64,000 nt of DNA from Pedobacter caeni (GCF_900129215.1 NZ_FQUQ01000010.1:1-64000), one strand, 5' to 3'. Counted from the stretch's first letter, positions 43,767-53,840 are shown. Notes: generated by a model not told the origin, from the sequence alone. Numbers and translations: made by a program.

Positions 43767-46235
43767 ATGAATTTTAAAAATACGATAACCGCTGTACTTT
43801 TTTTTCTTACTGTGCTTGTCGCACAAAGCGCTTATTCCCAAACAAATTATGCCAATATTAAAGTAGATGAGCTTTCTGATGCGCAGATTTTGCAAATGAT
43901 CAAAAAAGCAGAGTCTATTGGGTATAATGAAGCTCAGCTCCAACAAATGGCAGCTGCACAAGGAATGAAAGCTGATGAGGTTCAGAAATTGAAACTTCGG
44001 GTAGAGAAAATTCGTAAACAAGGTTCAGGTGTTCAGGCTGAAAATAAAACTACAAACACAGGTCGTGAAACCAGCGAAACTACGGATGGTGGTGCAGTTG
44101 ATAATGAGAAAAAAGTAAAAGATGAAGAAGTTGGTCCAAAAATATTTGGTGCTGATCTTTTCAAAAACGGAGCAATTACCTTTGAGCCTAACTTAAGAAT
44201 GGCTACGCCAAAAGGTTATGTAATTGGCCCTGATGACAAACTACTGATTGATCTTACTGGTGATAACGAAGCAAGTTATAATCTTCAGGTAAGTCCTGAT
44301 GGAGTAATCAATCTTCAATTTGTTGGTAGGATCGCTGTTGGAGGATTAACGATTGATCAGGCAATCTCTAAAATCAAAACTTCAATGTCTAAAACTTATC
44401 CGGCTTTGCGTTCAGGCCGTACTAGTTTATCTATTAATTTAGGAAATATCAGAAGTATTAAAGTGACTATCACTGGGCAAGCTGTAAAAACAGGTACTTA
44501 CACGCTTCCTTCTCTTGCTACAGTTTATAATGCATTATATTCTTCAGGTGGACCTTCTCAGAATGGTACCTATCGTAATATCCAGGTGGTTCGTAATAAT
44601 AAAGTTGTTGCAACTATTGATGTTTATGATTTTCTATTAAAAGGGATTCAACAAGATAACATACGTTTGCAGGATCAGGATGTAATCAATATTCCGGTTT
44701 TTGAGAAGCGGGTAGAGATCTCAGGTGAGATTAAACAACCAGCTTTTTTTGAAATTGTAAGAGGAGAAACTTTACAAAATCTGATCAATTATGCTGGTGG
44801 ATTTACTACTCAGGCATATACTGCCAAAATAAAATCCTTCCAAAATACAGATAAGGAACGTCGGATTACTGACATTTCAATGCCTGATTATACTTCATAT
44901 AATCCCAAAAATGGCGATAAATTTGTTGTTGAAGCGATCTTAGATAGGTTTGAGAATAAGGTTGAGATTACGGGAGCGGTTTTCCGTCCGGGATCATACC
45001 AGCTGGATAAAGGCTTAACATTAAAAGGTCTGATTGCTAAAGCTGATGGCTTAAAAGAAGATGCCTTTTTAAACCGTGGTTATATTCAGCGTTTAAATTT
45101 CGATAATACCCAGAATTTACTTTCGTTTGATGTTGCTAAAATAATGGCTGGTACAGAAGCAGACATCTCTTTGCAAAGAGAGGATAAAATTACTATTTCT
45201 TCTTTATTCGATTTACGTGATGAATATAAGGTGAGTATCCAGGGAGAAGTCAGAGCTCCAGGGACTTTTGATTACGCTGATAATATGAAATTGGAAGATG
45301 TAATTCAAATGGCAGGTGGTTTCAAGGAAGGAGCAACGCCGAATAGGATTGAGATTTCCAGAAGAATAAAAAATAGTGATGCGATGTCTGCATCTGCAAG
45401 AACGGCTGAGGTATTTAATGTTAGTGTTGATCAGAATCTTAAAATTGCGGATACAACGTTTATATTGAAGCCATTTGATGTAGTTTCGATTAGAAGCTCT
45501 GAAGGATATCAGGTTCAGAAGCAGGTTAAATTAGAAGGTGAAGTTTTGTACCCAGGTACTTACACGATTACACAGAAGAATGAGCGAATTTCCGACTTAG
45601 TTAAAAGAGCAGGTGGGCTGACTCCTACTGCATACTCAGATGGAGCTTCTTTAAAAAGACCAGGTGCAGAAAAAGTAAAGCCTGCTGATAAAAATGCTAT
45701 AAATAACCAAGAAGAAGAGGATAAAAAATTTTTAAGCTTAAAACGTGTTCAGGAAAGTGGCGTAAAGGATACAGTTAAGGCAGAAATCGAGCAAAAACTG
45801 ATTCAATCTGATCTGGTTGGAATAGATTTGACCCGGATCTTAAAAAAGCCCCAATCTAGATATGATCTGATTGTGGAGGACGGTGATGTGATTCGTATAC
45901 CAAGACAACTACAGGTTGTCAAAGTTACTGGTGAAGTACTTAATCCAAACAGTATAGTTTACTTACCAAGCAAGAGCTTTAAACAGTACATAAATGGAGC
46001 TGGGGGTTTTACGGCTAGTGCATTTAAAAATGGAGCGTACATTAAGTATGCCAATGGTTCGGTGGAGTCCGCAAGAAAGTTTCTGTTTTTTAATAACTAT
46101 CCAAAGGTCAAACCGGGAGCGGAAATTTTGGTCCCTAAGCGAGCTGAAAGGGAACGAATGACTGCGCAAAGCTGGATTGGAATAGGAACAGCTGTTGCTT
46201 CAATGGCAGCGATTGTAGTGTCATTGCTTAGATAA
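43767..46235 (+). CDS. Wza-like polysaccharide export protein with multiple SLBB domains
   Basis: An 822-residue exported protein with signal peptide to SAYSQ (about 25). A helical stretch follows (about 30-120), then the polysaccharide biosynthesis/export domain (about 150-235, GYVIGPDDKLLIDLTGDNEASYNL). About five or six SLBB repeats come next, each of the form xVxGEVxxPGxYxxxxxxxLxDLIxxAGGxxxxA. Near the C-terminus there is one hydrophobic helix (SWIGIGTAVASMAAIVVSLL), as in the Bacteroidota type. In the Wzy-dependent pathway it forms the outer-membrane export channel. The cysteine of a Wza lipobox is not present. The Wzz-like gene follows after 99 bases. Confidence 0.9.
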   Translation: MNFKNTITAVLFFLTVLVAQSAYSQTNYANIKVDELSDAQILQMIKKAESIGYNEAQLQQMAAAQGMKADEVQKLKLRVEKIRKQGSGVQAENKTTNTGRETSETTDGGAVDNEKKVKDEEVGPKIFGADLFKNGAITFEPNLRMATPKGYVIGPDDKLLIDLTGDNEASYNLQVSPDGVINLQFVGRIAVGGLTIDQAISKIKTSMSKTYPALRSGRTSLSINLGNIRSIKVTITGQAVKTGTYTLPSLATVYNALYSSGGPSQNGTYRNIQVVRNNKVVATIDVYDFLLKGIQQDNIRLQDQDVINIPVFEKRVEISGEIKQPAFFEIVRGETLQNLINYAGGFTTQAYTAKIKSFQNTDKERRITDISMPDYTSYNPKNGDKFVVEAILDRFENKVEITGAVFRPGSYQLDKGLTLKGLIAKADGLKEDAFLNRGYIQRLNFDNTQNLLSFDVAKIMAGTEADISLQREDKITISSLFDLRDEYKVSIQGEVRAPGTFDYADNMKLEDVIQMAGGFKEGATPNRIEISRRIKNSDAMSASARTAEVFNVSVDQNLKIADTTFILKPFDVVSIRSSEGYQVQKQVKLEGEVLYPGTYTITQKNERISDLVKRAGGLTPTAYSDGASLKRPGAEKVKPADKNAINNQEEEDKKFLSLKRVQESGVKDTVKAEIEQKLIQSDLVGIDLTRILKKPQSRYDLIVEDGDVIRIPRQLQVVKVTGEVLNPNSIVYLPSKSFKQYINGAGGFTASAFKNGAYIKYANGSVESARKFLFFNNYPKVKPGAEILVPKRAERERMTAQSWIGIGTAVASMAAIVVSLLR

Positions 46236-46334
46236 AATGCTTTAGGGAAATATAAAACTGAAGATTACATTTTAATGCTGAATTTAGCCCTTTAATTATT
46301 AAATGAATTTTTTATATAAACGACTGGAAACTAC

Positions 46335-47426
46335 ATGACGACTGAGAGTCTCAATCACAACTTAAAAGAAGAAAATGAAGGTATAAGCTTAAGAGAGATT
46401 ATTCTTAAGATTCGGGATTTGTATCGCTATCTTTTAGTGAATTGGATTAAAATCATACTCGCTATTCTATTGGGGGCTGCTATAGGGCTTGTTTATACCT
46501 ATTTAAAAAAGACAACCTATACTGCAGCGAGTACTTTTGTTCTTGAAGATGGTGGTGGTAGTGGTGGTGGTTTAGGTCAATATGCTGGTATAGCATCAAT
46601 GGTTGGAATTGATGTTGGAGCTGGTGGAGGAGGCATCTTTCAAGGCGATAATATTATCGAGCTTTACAAATCAAGAACCATGATAGAGGAAACATTGCTT
46701 AGCCCTTCTAAGCGTGACTCGAATATTCTTTTAATAGATTCCTACATAAATTTTAATCATTTGAGAGATCGCTGGAAAAATAAGCCCGATCTTAGTGCAA
46801 TACAGTTTAAAGTTTCCGCAGGATCGAGATTTTCCAGACTTCAGGATAGTATTCTGGGCGATGTAGTTAATAACATAAATAAGTATTATCTCTCAGTTGC
46901 AAAACTAGATAAAAAACTGAGTATCATTAAAGTTATCGTGAGTGCTCCGAACGAGTCATTTGCGAAAGATTTTAATGATCAGATTGTTAAAAACGTAAAC
47001 GATTTTTATGTTAGGACTAAGACAAAAAAATCGATGGAAAATGTTGCGATTCTCCAGCAAAAAACCGATTCAGTAAGAGGAGTTATGAATGGCGCGATAT
47101 ATTCAGCTGCTGTTGTTGCAGATGCTACACCGAATTTAAACCCCACAAGGCAAGTTCAACGAAGCGTTCCAATACAACGCTCTCAATTTTCGATAGAAAC
47201 GAATAAAACTGTTTTAGGTGAATTGGTTAAAAACCTTGAACTATCAAAAATCTCCTTGAGAAAAGAAACACCATTAATACAAATTGTTGATGAACCTATT
47301 TTTCCTCTTGATAATGATAAACCCAGTAGAGTAAAGTTTATTGTTTTAGGAGGAATGGCATTTGGACTTCTAGCAGCTATTTATCTGCTTTTGGCAAAGG
47401 CGATTAAAGATCTATTGAAAGACTAG
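46335..47426 (+). CDS. Wzz-type chain-length determinant protein
   Basis: A 363-residue inner-membrane co-polymerase. Transmembrane helix 1 lies at about 35-58 (LVNWIKIILAILLGAAIGLVY) and helix 2 at about 335-358 (FIVLGGMAFGLLAAIYLLLAK), with a large periplasmic part between. A Gly-rich loop (GGGSGGGLGQYAGIASMVG) is followed by a coiled-coil region (NDFYVRTKTKKSMENVAILQQKTDSV, in two parts). The Pro-rich motif before helix 2 is PIFPLDNDKPS. It controls the modal length of the polymer made by a Wzy polymerase and lacks a tyrosine-kinase domain. It sits between the Wza-like gene and the sugar dehydrogenase gene. Confidence 0.9.
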   Translation: MTTESLNHNLKEENEGISLREIILKIRDLYRYLLVNWIKIILAILLGAAIGLVYTYLKKTTYTAASTFVLEDGGGSGGGLGQYAGIASMVGIDVGAGGGGIFQGDNIIELYKSRTMIEETLLSPSKRDSNILLIDSYINFNHLRDRWKNKPDLSAIQFKVSAGSRFSRLQDSILGDVVNNINKYYLSVAKLDKKLSIIKVIVSAPNESFAKDFNDQIVKNVNDFYVRTKTKKSMENVAILQQKTDSVRGVMNGAIYSAAVVADATPNLNPTRQVQRSVPIQRSQFSIETNKTVLGELVKNLELSKISLRKETPLIQIVDEPIFPLDNDKPSRVKFIVLGGMAFGLLAAIYLLLAKAIKDLLKD

Positions 47427-47460
47427 ATAACTATATTACTGCATATATTAAATATTAAAA

Positions 47461-48960
47461 ATGATTTTAAAATCTTCCATCAATCAAATTAATAATAAGG
47501 TATACACCATTCCTGAAGTTATTGATGATAAATCGGGAATTGATGAATTTCTTCAAAAAAACAAAGGAAAGAAAGTTGTTGTTGTTCAGGGACTTGGTTT
47601 TGTTGGCGCAGTAATGTCGTTAATAGTAGCTAATGCTCTAACGGAAGAGTATGCTGTTATTGGTATCGATTTAGCCTCGGAACAGTCTTATTGGAAAATC
47701 TGTGCAATAAACGAAGGCGTTTTCCCAATTATTTCATCTGACAACAAAGTCAAAGAATTTTTTGACAGATCTCAGAAAAAAGAGAATTTGTACGCAACTT
47801 ATGACCCCTACGCATATACAAAAGCAGATGTTGTTATCGTTGATATAAATTTAGATGTTCAAAAGGAAACGGATGAATTTGATAATAGCCTAAAGGGTTA
47901 TGAAGTAAATCTGAATGCTTTTAAAAGTGGAATTCATGCGATTGCCAAATCCTGCAAATCTGATGTGCTGGTATTGGTTGAAACAACAGTGCCTCCTGGT
48001 ACGTGTTTGAATATTGTTAAGCCAATATTTGATGAAGAGCTGAGTAAGAGAGGACTCGATTTAAATTATAAATTGGGTCATTCTTACGAAAGGGTAATGC
48101 CTGGACCTAACTATATCGATTCTATTCAAAATTTTTATAGGGTCTATTCTGGTATAGATGATAAAAGCGCATTGGCAACGGAAGAATTTCTTCGTACAAT
48201 TATCAGTACGGATAATTACCCCCTTACGCGACTGAATTCTACGACTGCAACAGAAATGGCTAAGGTGATGGAGAATTCATTCAGGGCTATGAATATTGCA
48301 TTTATTCAGGAATGGACAGAGTTCGCCGAAGATTCCAAAGTGAACCTACAGGAGGTGATAAAAGCAATTAAGATGAGACCTACTCATAATAATATGATGT
48401 TCCCTGGTTTAGGTGTTGGCGGATACTGCCTAACTAAAGATCCTTTATTGGCAAGCTGGTCATCTAAAAATATATTTAATATTCAAGGATTGCCCCAAAG
48501 TGAGACTGCTGTTCGCATTAATGATTTAATGCCAAACCACTCATTTAGAAAGCTATCTTTATTGTTTGATCAGAACCTTAAAGGCAAACAGATCTTGTTA
48601 TTAGGACTTTCCTATTTGAGTAATGTTGGGGATACAAGGTATAGTCCTGTTGAAGTTCTTTACAACCGTCTTCAGGCGGAAGAAGCTGTCTTGTTTATTC
48701 ATGATCCTTATATTGCTTTCTGGGAAGAGAAAAAAGTACAGGTTGAGACTGACCTTCTTAAATTAATGGATAGGAATTATGATGCAATCGTATTTTGTAC
48801 CGGGCACAGTATTTATTCAAATAATAAAGATTTGGATAATTGGATTGCTGGGCTGGATAATAAAGTTATATACGATAGCAATCTGATCCTATCCGAACGT
48901 CAAATTAAACTCTATAGTAAAAATAACAAATTGAAAATCGTTGGAAGAGGCGATCTTTAG
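47461..48960 (+). CDS. Nucleotide-sugar dehydrogenase family protein
   Basis: A 499-residue member of the UDP-glucose/GDP-mannose dehydrogenase family. The Rossmann motif is VVVQGLGFVGAVMS at about 40-53, after an unusual N-terminal extension of about 35 residues (YTIPEVIDDKSGIDEF). The middle domain has TTVPPGTC and a helical dimer region, then GVGGYCLTKDP with the putative catalytic Cys at about 327. The UDP-binding C-terminal domain has LLLGLSYLSNVGDTRYSP. Length and N-terminus differ from TviB-type enzymes, so the substrate may differ. It heads the run of tightly spaced nonulosonate genes. Confidence 0.85.
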   Translation: MILKSSINQINNKVYTIPEVIDDKSGIDEFLQKNKGKKVVVVQGLGFVGAVMSLIVANALTEEYAVIGIDLASEQSYWKICAINEGVFPIISSDNKVKEFFDRSQKKENLYATYDPYAYTKADVVIVDINLDVQKETDEFDNSLKGYEVNLNAFKSGIHAIAKSCKSDVLVLVETTVPPGTCLNIVKPIFDEELSKRGLDLNYKLGHSYERVMPGPNYIDSIQNFYRVYSGIDDKSALATEEFLRTIISTDNYPLTRLNSTTATEMAKVMENSFRAMNIAFIQEWTEFAEDSKVNLQEVIKAIKMRPTHNNMMFPGLGVGGYCLTKDPLLASWSSKNIFNIQGLPQSETAVRINDLMPNHSFRKLSLLFDQNLKGKQILLLGLSYLSNVGDTRYSPVEVLYNRLQAEEAVLFIHDPYIAFWEEKKVQVETDLLKLMDRNYDAIVFCTGHSIYSNNKDLDNWIAGLDNKVIYDSNLILSERQIKLYSKNNKLKIVGRGDL

Positions 48961-48973
48961 TAAATTAAGATAT

Positions 48974-49969
48974 ATGAAAAAAGTACTATTAATCGGAGGA
49001 GCCGGATTTATTGGCTTCAATATCACAAAGTTCCTTGCTGAAAACAGAAATTATGAAATCACAGTTGCTGATAATTTCTTTAGAGGTAAGATGGATGTAC
49101 TATTAACTGACTTGGTTGATAAATATAAAATAAGAGTAGTTAATGCAGATTTCACAAACGCAGCCTCATTTGATCAGCTAGATAAAGATTATGATCAGGT
49201 GTATATGCTGGCTGCAGTAGTTGGCGTAAAGTATACTGAAGAAATACCAAATGAGCTAATTCGTATAAATGCCTTTCTTGCATTAAATACTTTAGAGTGG
49301 TTAAAAACCGCTCAATGTAAGAAAGTGGTATTTACGTCTACAAGTGAGTGCTATGCGGGTACGATAGAGGCCTTTGATTATCAGGTCCCTACTCCTGAGT
49401 CTGTACCGTTATGTATTGACGATATTACTCATCCCCGTTTTACTTACGCAGTTACAAAAATGCTGGGAGAGTCGGGTTTTATGAATTATTCGAAGGTTTT
49501 TGGATTTGAATGTACAATCGTTCGTTACCATAATGTATACGGACCAAGAATGGGCTTTAAACACGTTATTCCGCAAGTTACTCAGAGATTCCTGAAGAAA
49601 GAAGATCCTTTTAAGATCTATGGTTATGACCAGACCCGATCGTTTAACTATATCGATGATGCTGTAAATGGGACTGTATTGGCGATGGAAACTCCAGACG
49701 TGAGTGGTGAAATTTTCCATATTGGAGATATGACTGATGAACTTAAAATTGAAGAACTAATTAAGTATATCGGTGAATTGATGGACTATAAAGGAACTTA
49801 TGAGTATGAGTCTGCACCATCAGGTTCAGTATCGAGAAGATGTCCGGATATTTCTAAAGCTCAGAAAATGTTAGGATATGATCCTAAGACTTCCTGGAAA
49901 GTTGGTGTTAAAAACACTATAGAATGGTATGTAAACTATATTAATACTGGTGGAGATGTCTTTGAATAA
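48974..49969 (+). CDS. NAD-dependent epimerase/dehydratase, possible LegB-type dehydratase
   Basis: A 331-residue extended SDR from ATG 48974; the frame to 48941 adds 11 residues and would overlap the previous gene. The dinucleotide motif is IGGAGFIGFNI (about 7-17). TSTSECYAG carries Thr and Glu in the positions used by 4,6-dehydratases and by ArnA/UXS decarboxylases, and TYAVTKMLGE holds the Tyr-xxx-Lys pair. NVYGPRMGFKHVIPQV follows. Position before the aminotransferase suggests it produces the 4-keto-6-deoxy intermediate of a nonulosonic acid pathway, as LegB does, but sequence alone does not exclude a decarboxylase or epimerase. Confidence 0.85.
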   Translation: MKKVLLIGGAGFIGFNITKFLAENRNYEITVADNFFRGKMDVLLTDLVDKYKIRVVNADFTNAASFDQLDKDYDQVYMLAAVVGVKYTEEIPNELIRINAFLALNTLEWLKTAQCKKVVFTSTSECYAGTIEAFDYQVPTPESVPLCIDDITHPRFTYAVTKMLGESGFMNYSKVFGFECTIVRYHNVYGPRMGFKHVIPQVTQRFLKKEDPFKIYGYDQTRSFNYIDDAVNGTVLAMETPDVSGEIFHIGDMTDELKIEELIKYIGELMDYKGTYEYESAPSGSVSRRCPDISKAQKMLGYDPKTSWKVGVKNTIEWYVNYINTGGDVFE

Positions 49970-51110
49970 TTTTATCCCTCTGAGTATCCCTAACCTAAGT
50001 GGTAAGGAACTACAATATGTAACTGAAGCTCTGACTGACGGTTGGGTTTCTTCTGTCGGCCCTCATGTGGACAAATTTGAGAAAGAATTTGCTGCTTATA
50101 ATGGATCATCATATGCAATAGCTTGTATGAATGGGACTGCAGCAATACATGTTTCGCTGATTATTTGCGGTGTTAAGCCTAATGATGAGGTTTTGGCGCC
50201 AAATCTTACCTTTGTTGCACCGTTGAATGCGATTAGTTATTGTGGGGCTTTTCCTGTGTTATTGGACTCAGATTGGTCTACTTTTGGAATCGATGTTGAT
50301 AAACTTGAAAGCTTTCTGAAAAATGAAACCTTCGAAAAGGATGGGTTTACTTATAATAAGACTAGTAAAAGGAGAATTAAAGCTATAATACCAATGCATT
50401 CATTGGGTTATTCTGTAGAAATGGATCCTCTGATGTTGTTATGTGAAAAATACAACATTGATGTGATTGAGGACGCAACTGAAAGCTTGGGTACTGAATA
50501 CAAAGGAAAAAAAACCGGAAATTCTGGGAAGCTGGGATGCTTTAGTTTTAATGGGAATAAAATCATGACCACTGGAGGTGGTGGAATGATCGTTACTAAC
50601 AATTCTGAGTATGCAAAGCTGGCAAAACACCTGACAACTACAGCTAAAACTGATCCTATTGAATATGATCATGATAGTGTAGGATATAACTATAGATTGG
50701 TGAATGTGCTTGCAGCCATCGGCTTAGGGCAATTGGAGCAAATGGATGATTTTGTCAGGATTAAAAGGGCGAATCTATTGAAGTATAAATCTAAAATTGA
50801 CATTTTGGATGGGTTATCTATTCACACTGAGCCTAAAAATACAACCTCTAATTATTGGATGTACTCTTTAGTTCTTGAGAAAGGGTATAAACATACTGTA
50901 AGACAGTTAGTTGATATTTTCTCAGAGAATAAAATCCAGACAAGGCCGATATGGAAGCTGATGAATAGTCTCCCTATGTATGCCTCTTGTCAATCCTATC
51001 ATTGTGATATTTCTCTTGAAATTTATAATCAGGTTTTATCTATTCCATGCTCAACGAGCTTAACTGATGCGGATATTGATAGAGTTGTAAATGTTTTAAA
51101 ATCTTTATAA
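49956..51110 (+). CDS. LegC-type PLP-dependent sugar aminotransferase (DegT/DnrJ/EryC1)
   Basis: A 384-residue aminotransferase from ATG 49956, overlapping the end of the previous gene; a GTG at 49950 would add two residues. It is predicted to aminate C4 of a UDP- or GDP-4-keto-6-deoxy-HexNAc. The internal-aldimine Lys is in FSFNGNKIMTTGGGG (about 205). IEDATESLGTEYKGK has the conserved PLP-contacting Asp/Glu, and VSSVGPHVDKFEKEFA is the typical N-terminus. Its stop overlaps the start of neuB by one base (TAATG), so the pair is coupled. Confidence 0.9.
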   Translation: MSLNNFIPLSIPNLSGKELQYVTEALTDGWVSSVGPHVDKFEKEFAAYNGSSYAIACMNGTAAIHVSLIICGVKPNDEVLAPNLTFVAPLNAISYCGAFPVLLDSDWSTFGIDVDKLESFLKNETFEKDGFTYNKTSKRRIKAIIPMHSLGYSVEMDPLMLLCEKYNIDVIEDATESLGTEYKGKKTGNSGKLGCFSFNGNKIMTTGGGGMIVTNNSEYAKLAKHLTTTAKTDPIEYDHDSVGYNYRLVNVLAAIGLGQLEQMDDFVRIKRANLLKYKSKIDILDGLSIHTEPKNTTSNYWMYSLVLEKGYKHTVRQLVDIFSENKIQTRPIWKLMNSLPMYASCQSYHCDISLEIYNQVLSIPCSTSLTDADIDRVVNVLKSL

Positions 51111-52126
51111 TGAATCAGGTTTTAATCATCGCGGAAGCAGGAGTAAATCATAATGGTTCTCTGGATACTGCAAAAAAACTAATTGAAGTAGCGGCGGCAT
51201 CAAAGGTCGATTATGTGAAGTTTCAAACTTTTAAAACAAGTAAATTGGTAACCAAGGCAGCAGTAAAAGCCGATTACCAGCAAGCGAATACCAAAACTGA
51301 TGATTCACAATTTGAAATGCTTCAAAAACTTGAGTTATCAGAGCAGGATCATTATGCATTGATCGAACATTGCAAAGTTCATAATGTGAAATTTTTGTCA
51401 ACCGCATTTGATTTAGATAGTTTAGACTTCTTAAATAAACTGGGAATGGATTTGTTTAAAATCCCTTCGGGTGAAATCACAAATCTGCCGTATTTAAAAG
51501 CTATAGGCAGATTAAAGAAGAAAGTTATTGTCTCTACCGGTATGTGTTTTATGGAGGAGATTGAGGATGCAATTGGAGTGCTTGTTAAAGAAGGAACGCC
51601 AAAGGAAGATATTACCGTTTTACATTGCAATACGGAATACCCAACGCCATATGAAGATGTTAATATTCTTGCAATGAATGCGATATCCAGAAAATTGGGC
51701 GTGTCGGTAGGTTACTCTGATCATACTCAGGGAATCGAGGTTCCAATTGCTGCTGTAGCCTTAGGTGCAACGGTAATTGAGAAACATTTTACGCTCGATC
51801 ATCAGATGGAGGGCCCAGATCATTTAGCCTCTCTGGAACCAGATGACCTTAAAAATATGGTTAGTTGCATAAGGAATATAGAAAAATCACTTGGATCAGA
51901 GGAGAAGAAACCAAGTAATTCTGAAGTTAAGAATATTGCAATCGCGCGTAAAAGCATTCACTTATCAAAGAATTTAGATGCCGGCCATATTCTGACTCAG
52001 GATGATCTTGTCATGAAAAGACCAGGTGATGGTATTTCCCCTATGCGTATGGATGACATAATTGGTAAAAAGCTCCAAAATACTTTTCCTGAAGATTATA
52101 AACTCGATTTTAACGATTTGGTATGA
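51110..52126 (+). CDS. neuB: N-acetylneuraminate/legionaminate synthase
   Basis: A 338-residue enzyme condensing phosphoenolpyruvate with a 2,4-diacylamino-6-deoxymannose or ManNAc to make a nonulosonic acid. The TIM-barrel part (about 1-270) shows IIAEAGVNHNGSL, VKFQTF, FKIPSGEITNLPYL, VSTGM, LHCNTEYPTPYEDVNL-type sequence and GYSDHTQG with EKHFTLD. A C-terminal SAF/antifreeze-like domain follows (about 280-338, ARKSIHLSKNLDAGHILT and KRPGDGISP). The context with an aminotransferase and hydrolysing epimerase favours legionaminic acid over sialic acid. Its stop overlaps neuC by four bases (ATGA). Confidence 0.93.
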   Translation: MNQVLIIAEAGVNHNGSLDTAKKLIEVAAASKVDYVKFQTFKTSKLVTKAAVKADYQQANTKTDDSQFEMLQKLELSEQDHYALIEHCKVHNVKFLSTAFDLDSLDFLNKLGMDLFKIPSGEITNLPYLKAIGRLKKKVIVSTGMCFMEEIEDAIGVLVKEGTPKEDITVLHCNTEYPTPYEDVNILAMNAISRKLGVSVGYSDHTQGIEVPIAAVALGATVIEKHFTLDHQMEGPDHLASLEPDDLKNMVSCIRNIEKSLGSEEKKPSNSEVKNIAIARKSIHLSKNLDAGHILTQDDLVMKRPGDGISPMRMDDIIGKKLQNTFPEDYKLDFNDLV

Positions 52127-53223
52127 GAATAGCATTGATTAGTTGCGGTAGGTCTGATTATAGCATCTATTATCCATTAATGAAGGCTATTCAGGCAGAA
52201 AAAATGTTTGAATTAAACATAATTGCTTTTGGTACCCATGTTTCAAGTTTTTATGGACATACGATCGACGAGTTTTATAAAGATGGTTTTGAAGTAAATT
52301 ACAAACTTGAATCATTGATACTGGGAGACAGTCAGGAAGCCATTGCAACATCTATGGGCTTGACTACCATGAAATTTGCAGCGATATGGGCAAAAGAAAA
52401 GTATGACCTTGTGATGGTGTTGGGCGATCGGTTTGAGATGTTTGCTGCAATCTCAGCAGTTGTTCCTTTTAACATTCCTGTTGCACATCTTCATGGAGGT
52501 GAAACTACTCTGGGAGCAATTGATGATCGTTTCAGACATGCGATCACAGCGATGTCGACATATCATTTTACCTCAACCGAAGGACATCGGCAGCGGGTTA
52601 TTGCGATTACTAATGATGACCAGCATGTTTATAATGTAGGTGCCCTGGCATTGGATAATATTAGGCAAATGGAGCTGTTTGATAAAGATGCATTTCTTGA
52701 AAAATATCAGATTGATTTAAATAAACCTACCTATTTATCTACATATCATCCGGAAACAGTTTCATTGGATAAAAATATAGCATACATTGAGACACTTTTT
52801 GAAGTTTTTAAATCGAGCAGTGATAAGCAGATTGTAATTACTATGCCTAATGCTGACACCATGGGAAGTCAGATTAGAAAAAGAATTCTTGAATTAAGTG
52901 CTGGCCGCACTAACGTAATACCAGTAGAGAATTTGGGTATAAAAGGATATTATTCCTGCATGAAATATTCAGAACTTTTAATTGGAAACACTTCCAGTGG
53001 AATTATAGAGGCTGCTTCATTTGGTAAATATGTTATTAACTTAGGTGACCGTCAAAAAGGACGGGAAGCTGGTGATAATGTATTCCATACTGAGGTAAAA
53101 TATGAGACGATAATGAATGTACTTGAGACTATTTCTAAGCTGCCCTTAAGGAACAGTTATAATATTTATGGAACAGGTGAGACTACAAGCAAGATCATTA
53201 GCATCTTAAAAGAATTGAATTAA
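52123..53223 (+). CDS. neuC: UDP-N-acetylhexosamine 2-epimerase, hydrolysing (NeuC/LegG type)
   Basis: A 366-residue GT-B-fold enzyme that epimerises C2 and releases the nucleotide to give the free sugar substrate of NeuB. Features: ISCGRSDYSIYYPLMKAI at the N-terminus, VLGDRFEMFAAISA, VAHLHGGETTLGAIDDRFRHAITAMS, and the C-terminal NTSSGIIEAASFGKYVINLGDRQKGREA with acidic and Ser contacts. The start overlaps the neuB stop by four bases. Substrate preference (UDP-GlcNAc or a diacetamido-trideoxy sugar) is not resolved by sequence. Confidence 0.93.
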   Translation: MRIALISCGRSDYSIYYPLMKAIQAEKMFELNIIAFGTHVSSFYGHTIDEFYKDGFEVNYKLESLILGDSQEAIATSMGLTTMKFAAIWAKEKYDLVMVLGDRFEMFAAISAVVPFNIPVAHLHGGETTLGAIDDRFRHAITAMSTYHFTSTEGHRQRVIAITNDDQHVYNVGALALDNIRQMELFDKDAFLEKYQIDLNKPTYLSTYHPETVSLDKNIAYIETLFEVFKSSSDKQIVITMPNADTMGSQIRKRILELSAGRTNVIPVENLGIKGYYSCMKYSELLIGNTSSGIIEAASFGKYVINLGDRQKGREAGDNVFHTEVKYETIMNVLETISKLPLRNSYNIYGTGETTSKIISILKELN

Positions 53224-53225
53224 TA

Positions 53226-53840
53226 ATGGAAAAAGAGATTGTTTTAATGGGGTATTCTGGTCATGCATACGTGATCGCTGATATTCTATCAGAATGTGGT
53301 ACACCCGCCAAATTCTATTGTGATGGCAATGAAAAACAAGATAATCCTTTTGACCTGATTTTTTTAGGGCCTGAAAGAGCAGCCTTAGAATCACTTAGGA
53401 ATAAAGCTTGCTTTGTTGCAATTGGTGAAAATAAAATCAGAAGGAAAATCATAGAGTTTCTCATTAGTGAGAACATCGAAATCGTTAACGCTATTCACCC
53501 TTTAGCTTACCTGTCTAAGAAGTCTGTTATTGGGAAAGGAGTAATGTTGAGTGTCGGAGCCAAAATTAATGCATGCGCAGAGCTTGGAACTGGTGTAATC
53601 TGTAATACAGGATCTGTTGTTGAACATGAGTGTAAAATAGGTGATTATGTTCATATTGCACCTGGAGTAGTAATTTGCGGTAATGTGTATATTGGTGAAA
53701 ATAGTTTTATCGGGGCTAATACAGTTATAAAGCAAGGTGTAAAGATTGGTTCCAACGTAACTATTGGAGCAGGTTCAGTTGTACTTAATGATGTGGAAGA
53801 CAGTTTGACGGTTGTGGGTAATCCAATTAGAGTTATTTAA
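53226..53840 (+). CDS. Hexapeptide-repeat N-/O-acetyltransferase (NeuD/PglD-like)
   Basis: A 204-residue enzyme. The N-terminal Rossmann-like part starts EIVLMGYSGHAYVIADIL, typical of the PglD/NeuD group. The C-terminal left-handed beta-helix (about 85-200) has hexapeptide repeats such as IGKGVMLSVGAKINACAELG and IGENSFIGANTVIKQG. The catalytic His of this family is in VVEHECKIGDYVHIAPG. In the legionaminate pathway LegH acetylates the 4-amino group; here the position after neuC fits that step, while O-acetylation of the finished acid (NeuD-like) is the alternative. Confidence 0.88.
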   Translation: MEKEIVLMGYSGHAYVIADILSECGTPAKFYCDGNEKQDNPFDLIFLGPERAALESLRNKACFVAIGENKIRRKIIEFLISENIEIVNAIHPLAYLSKKSVIGKGVMLSVGAKINACAELGTGVICNTGSVVEHECKIGDYVHIAPGVVICGNVYIGENSFIGANTVIKQGVKIGSNVTIGAGSVVLNDVEDSLTVVGNPIRVI

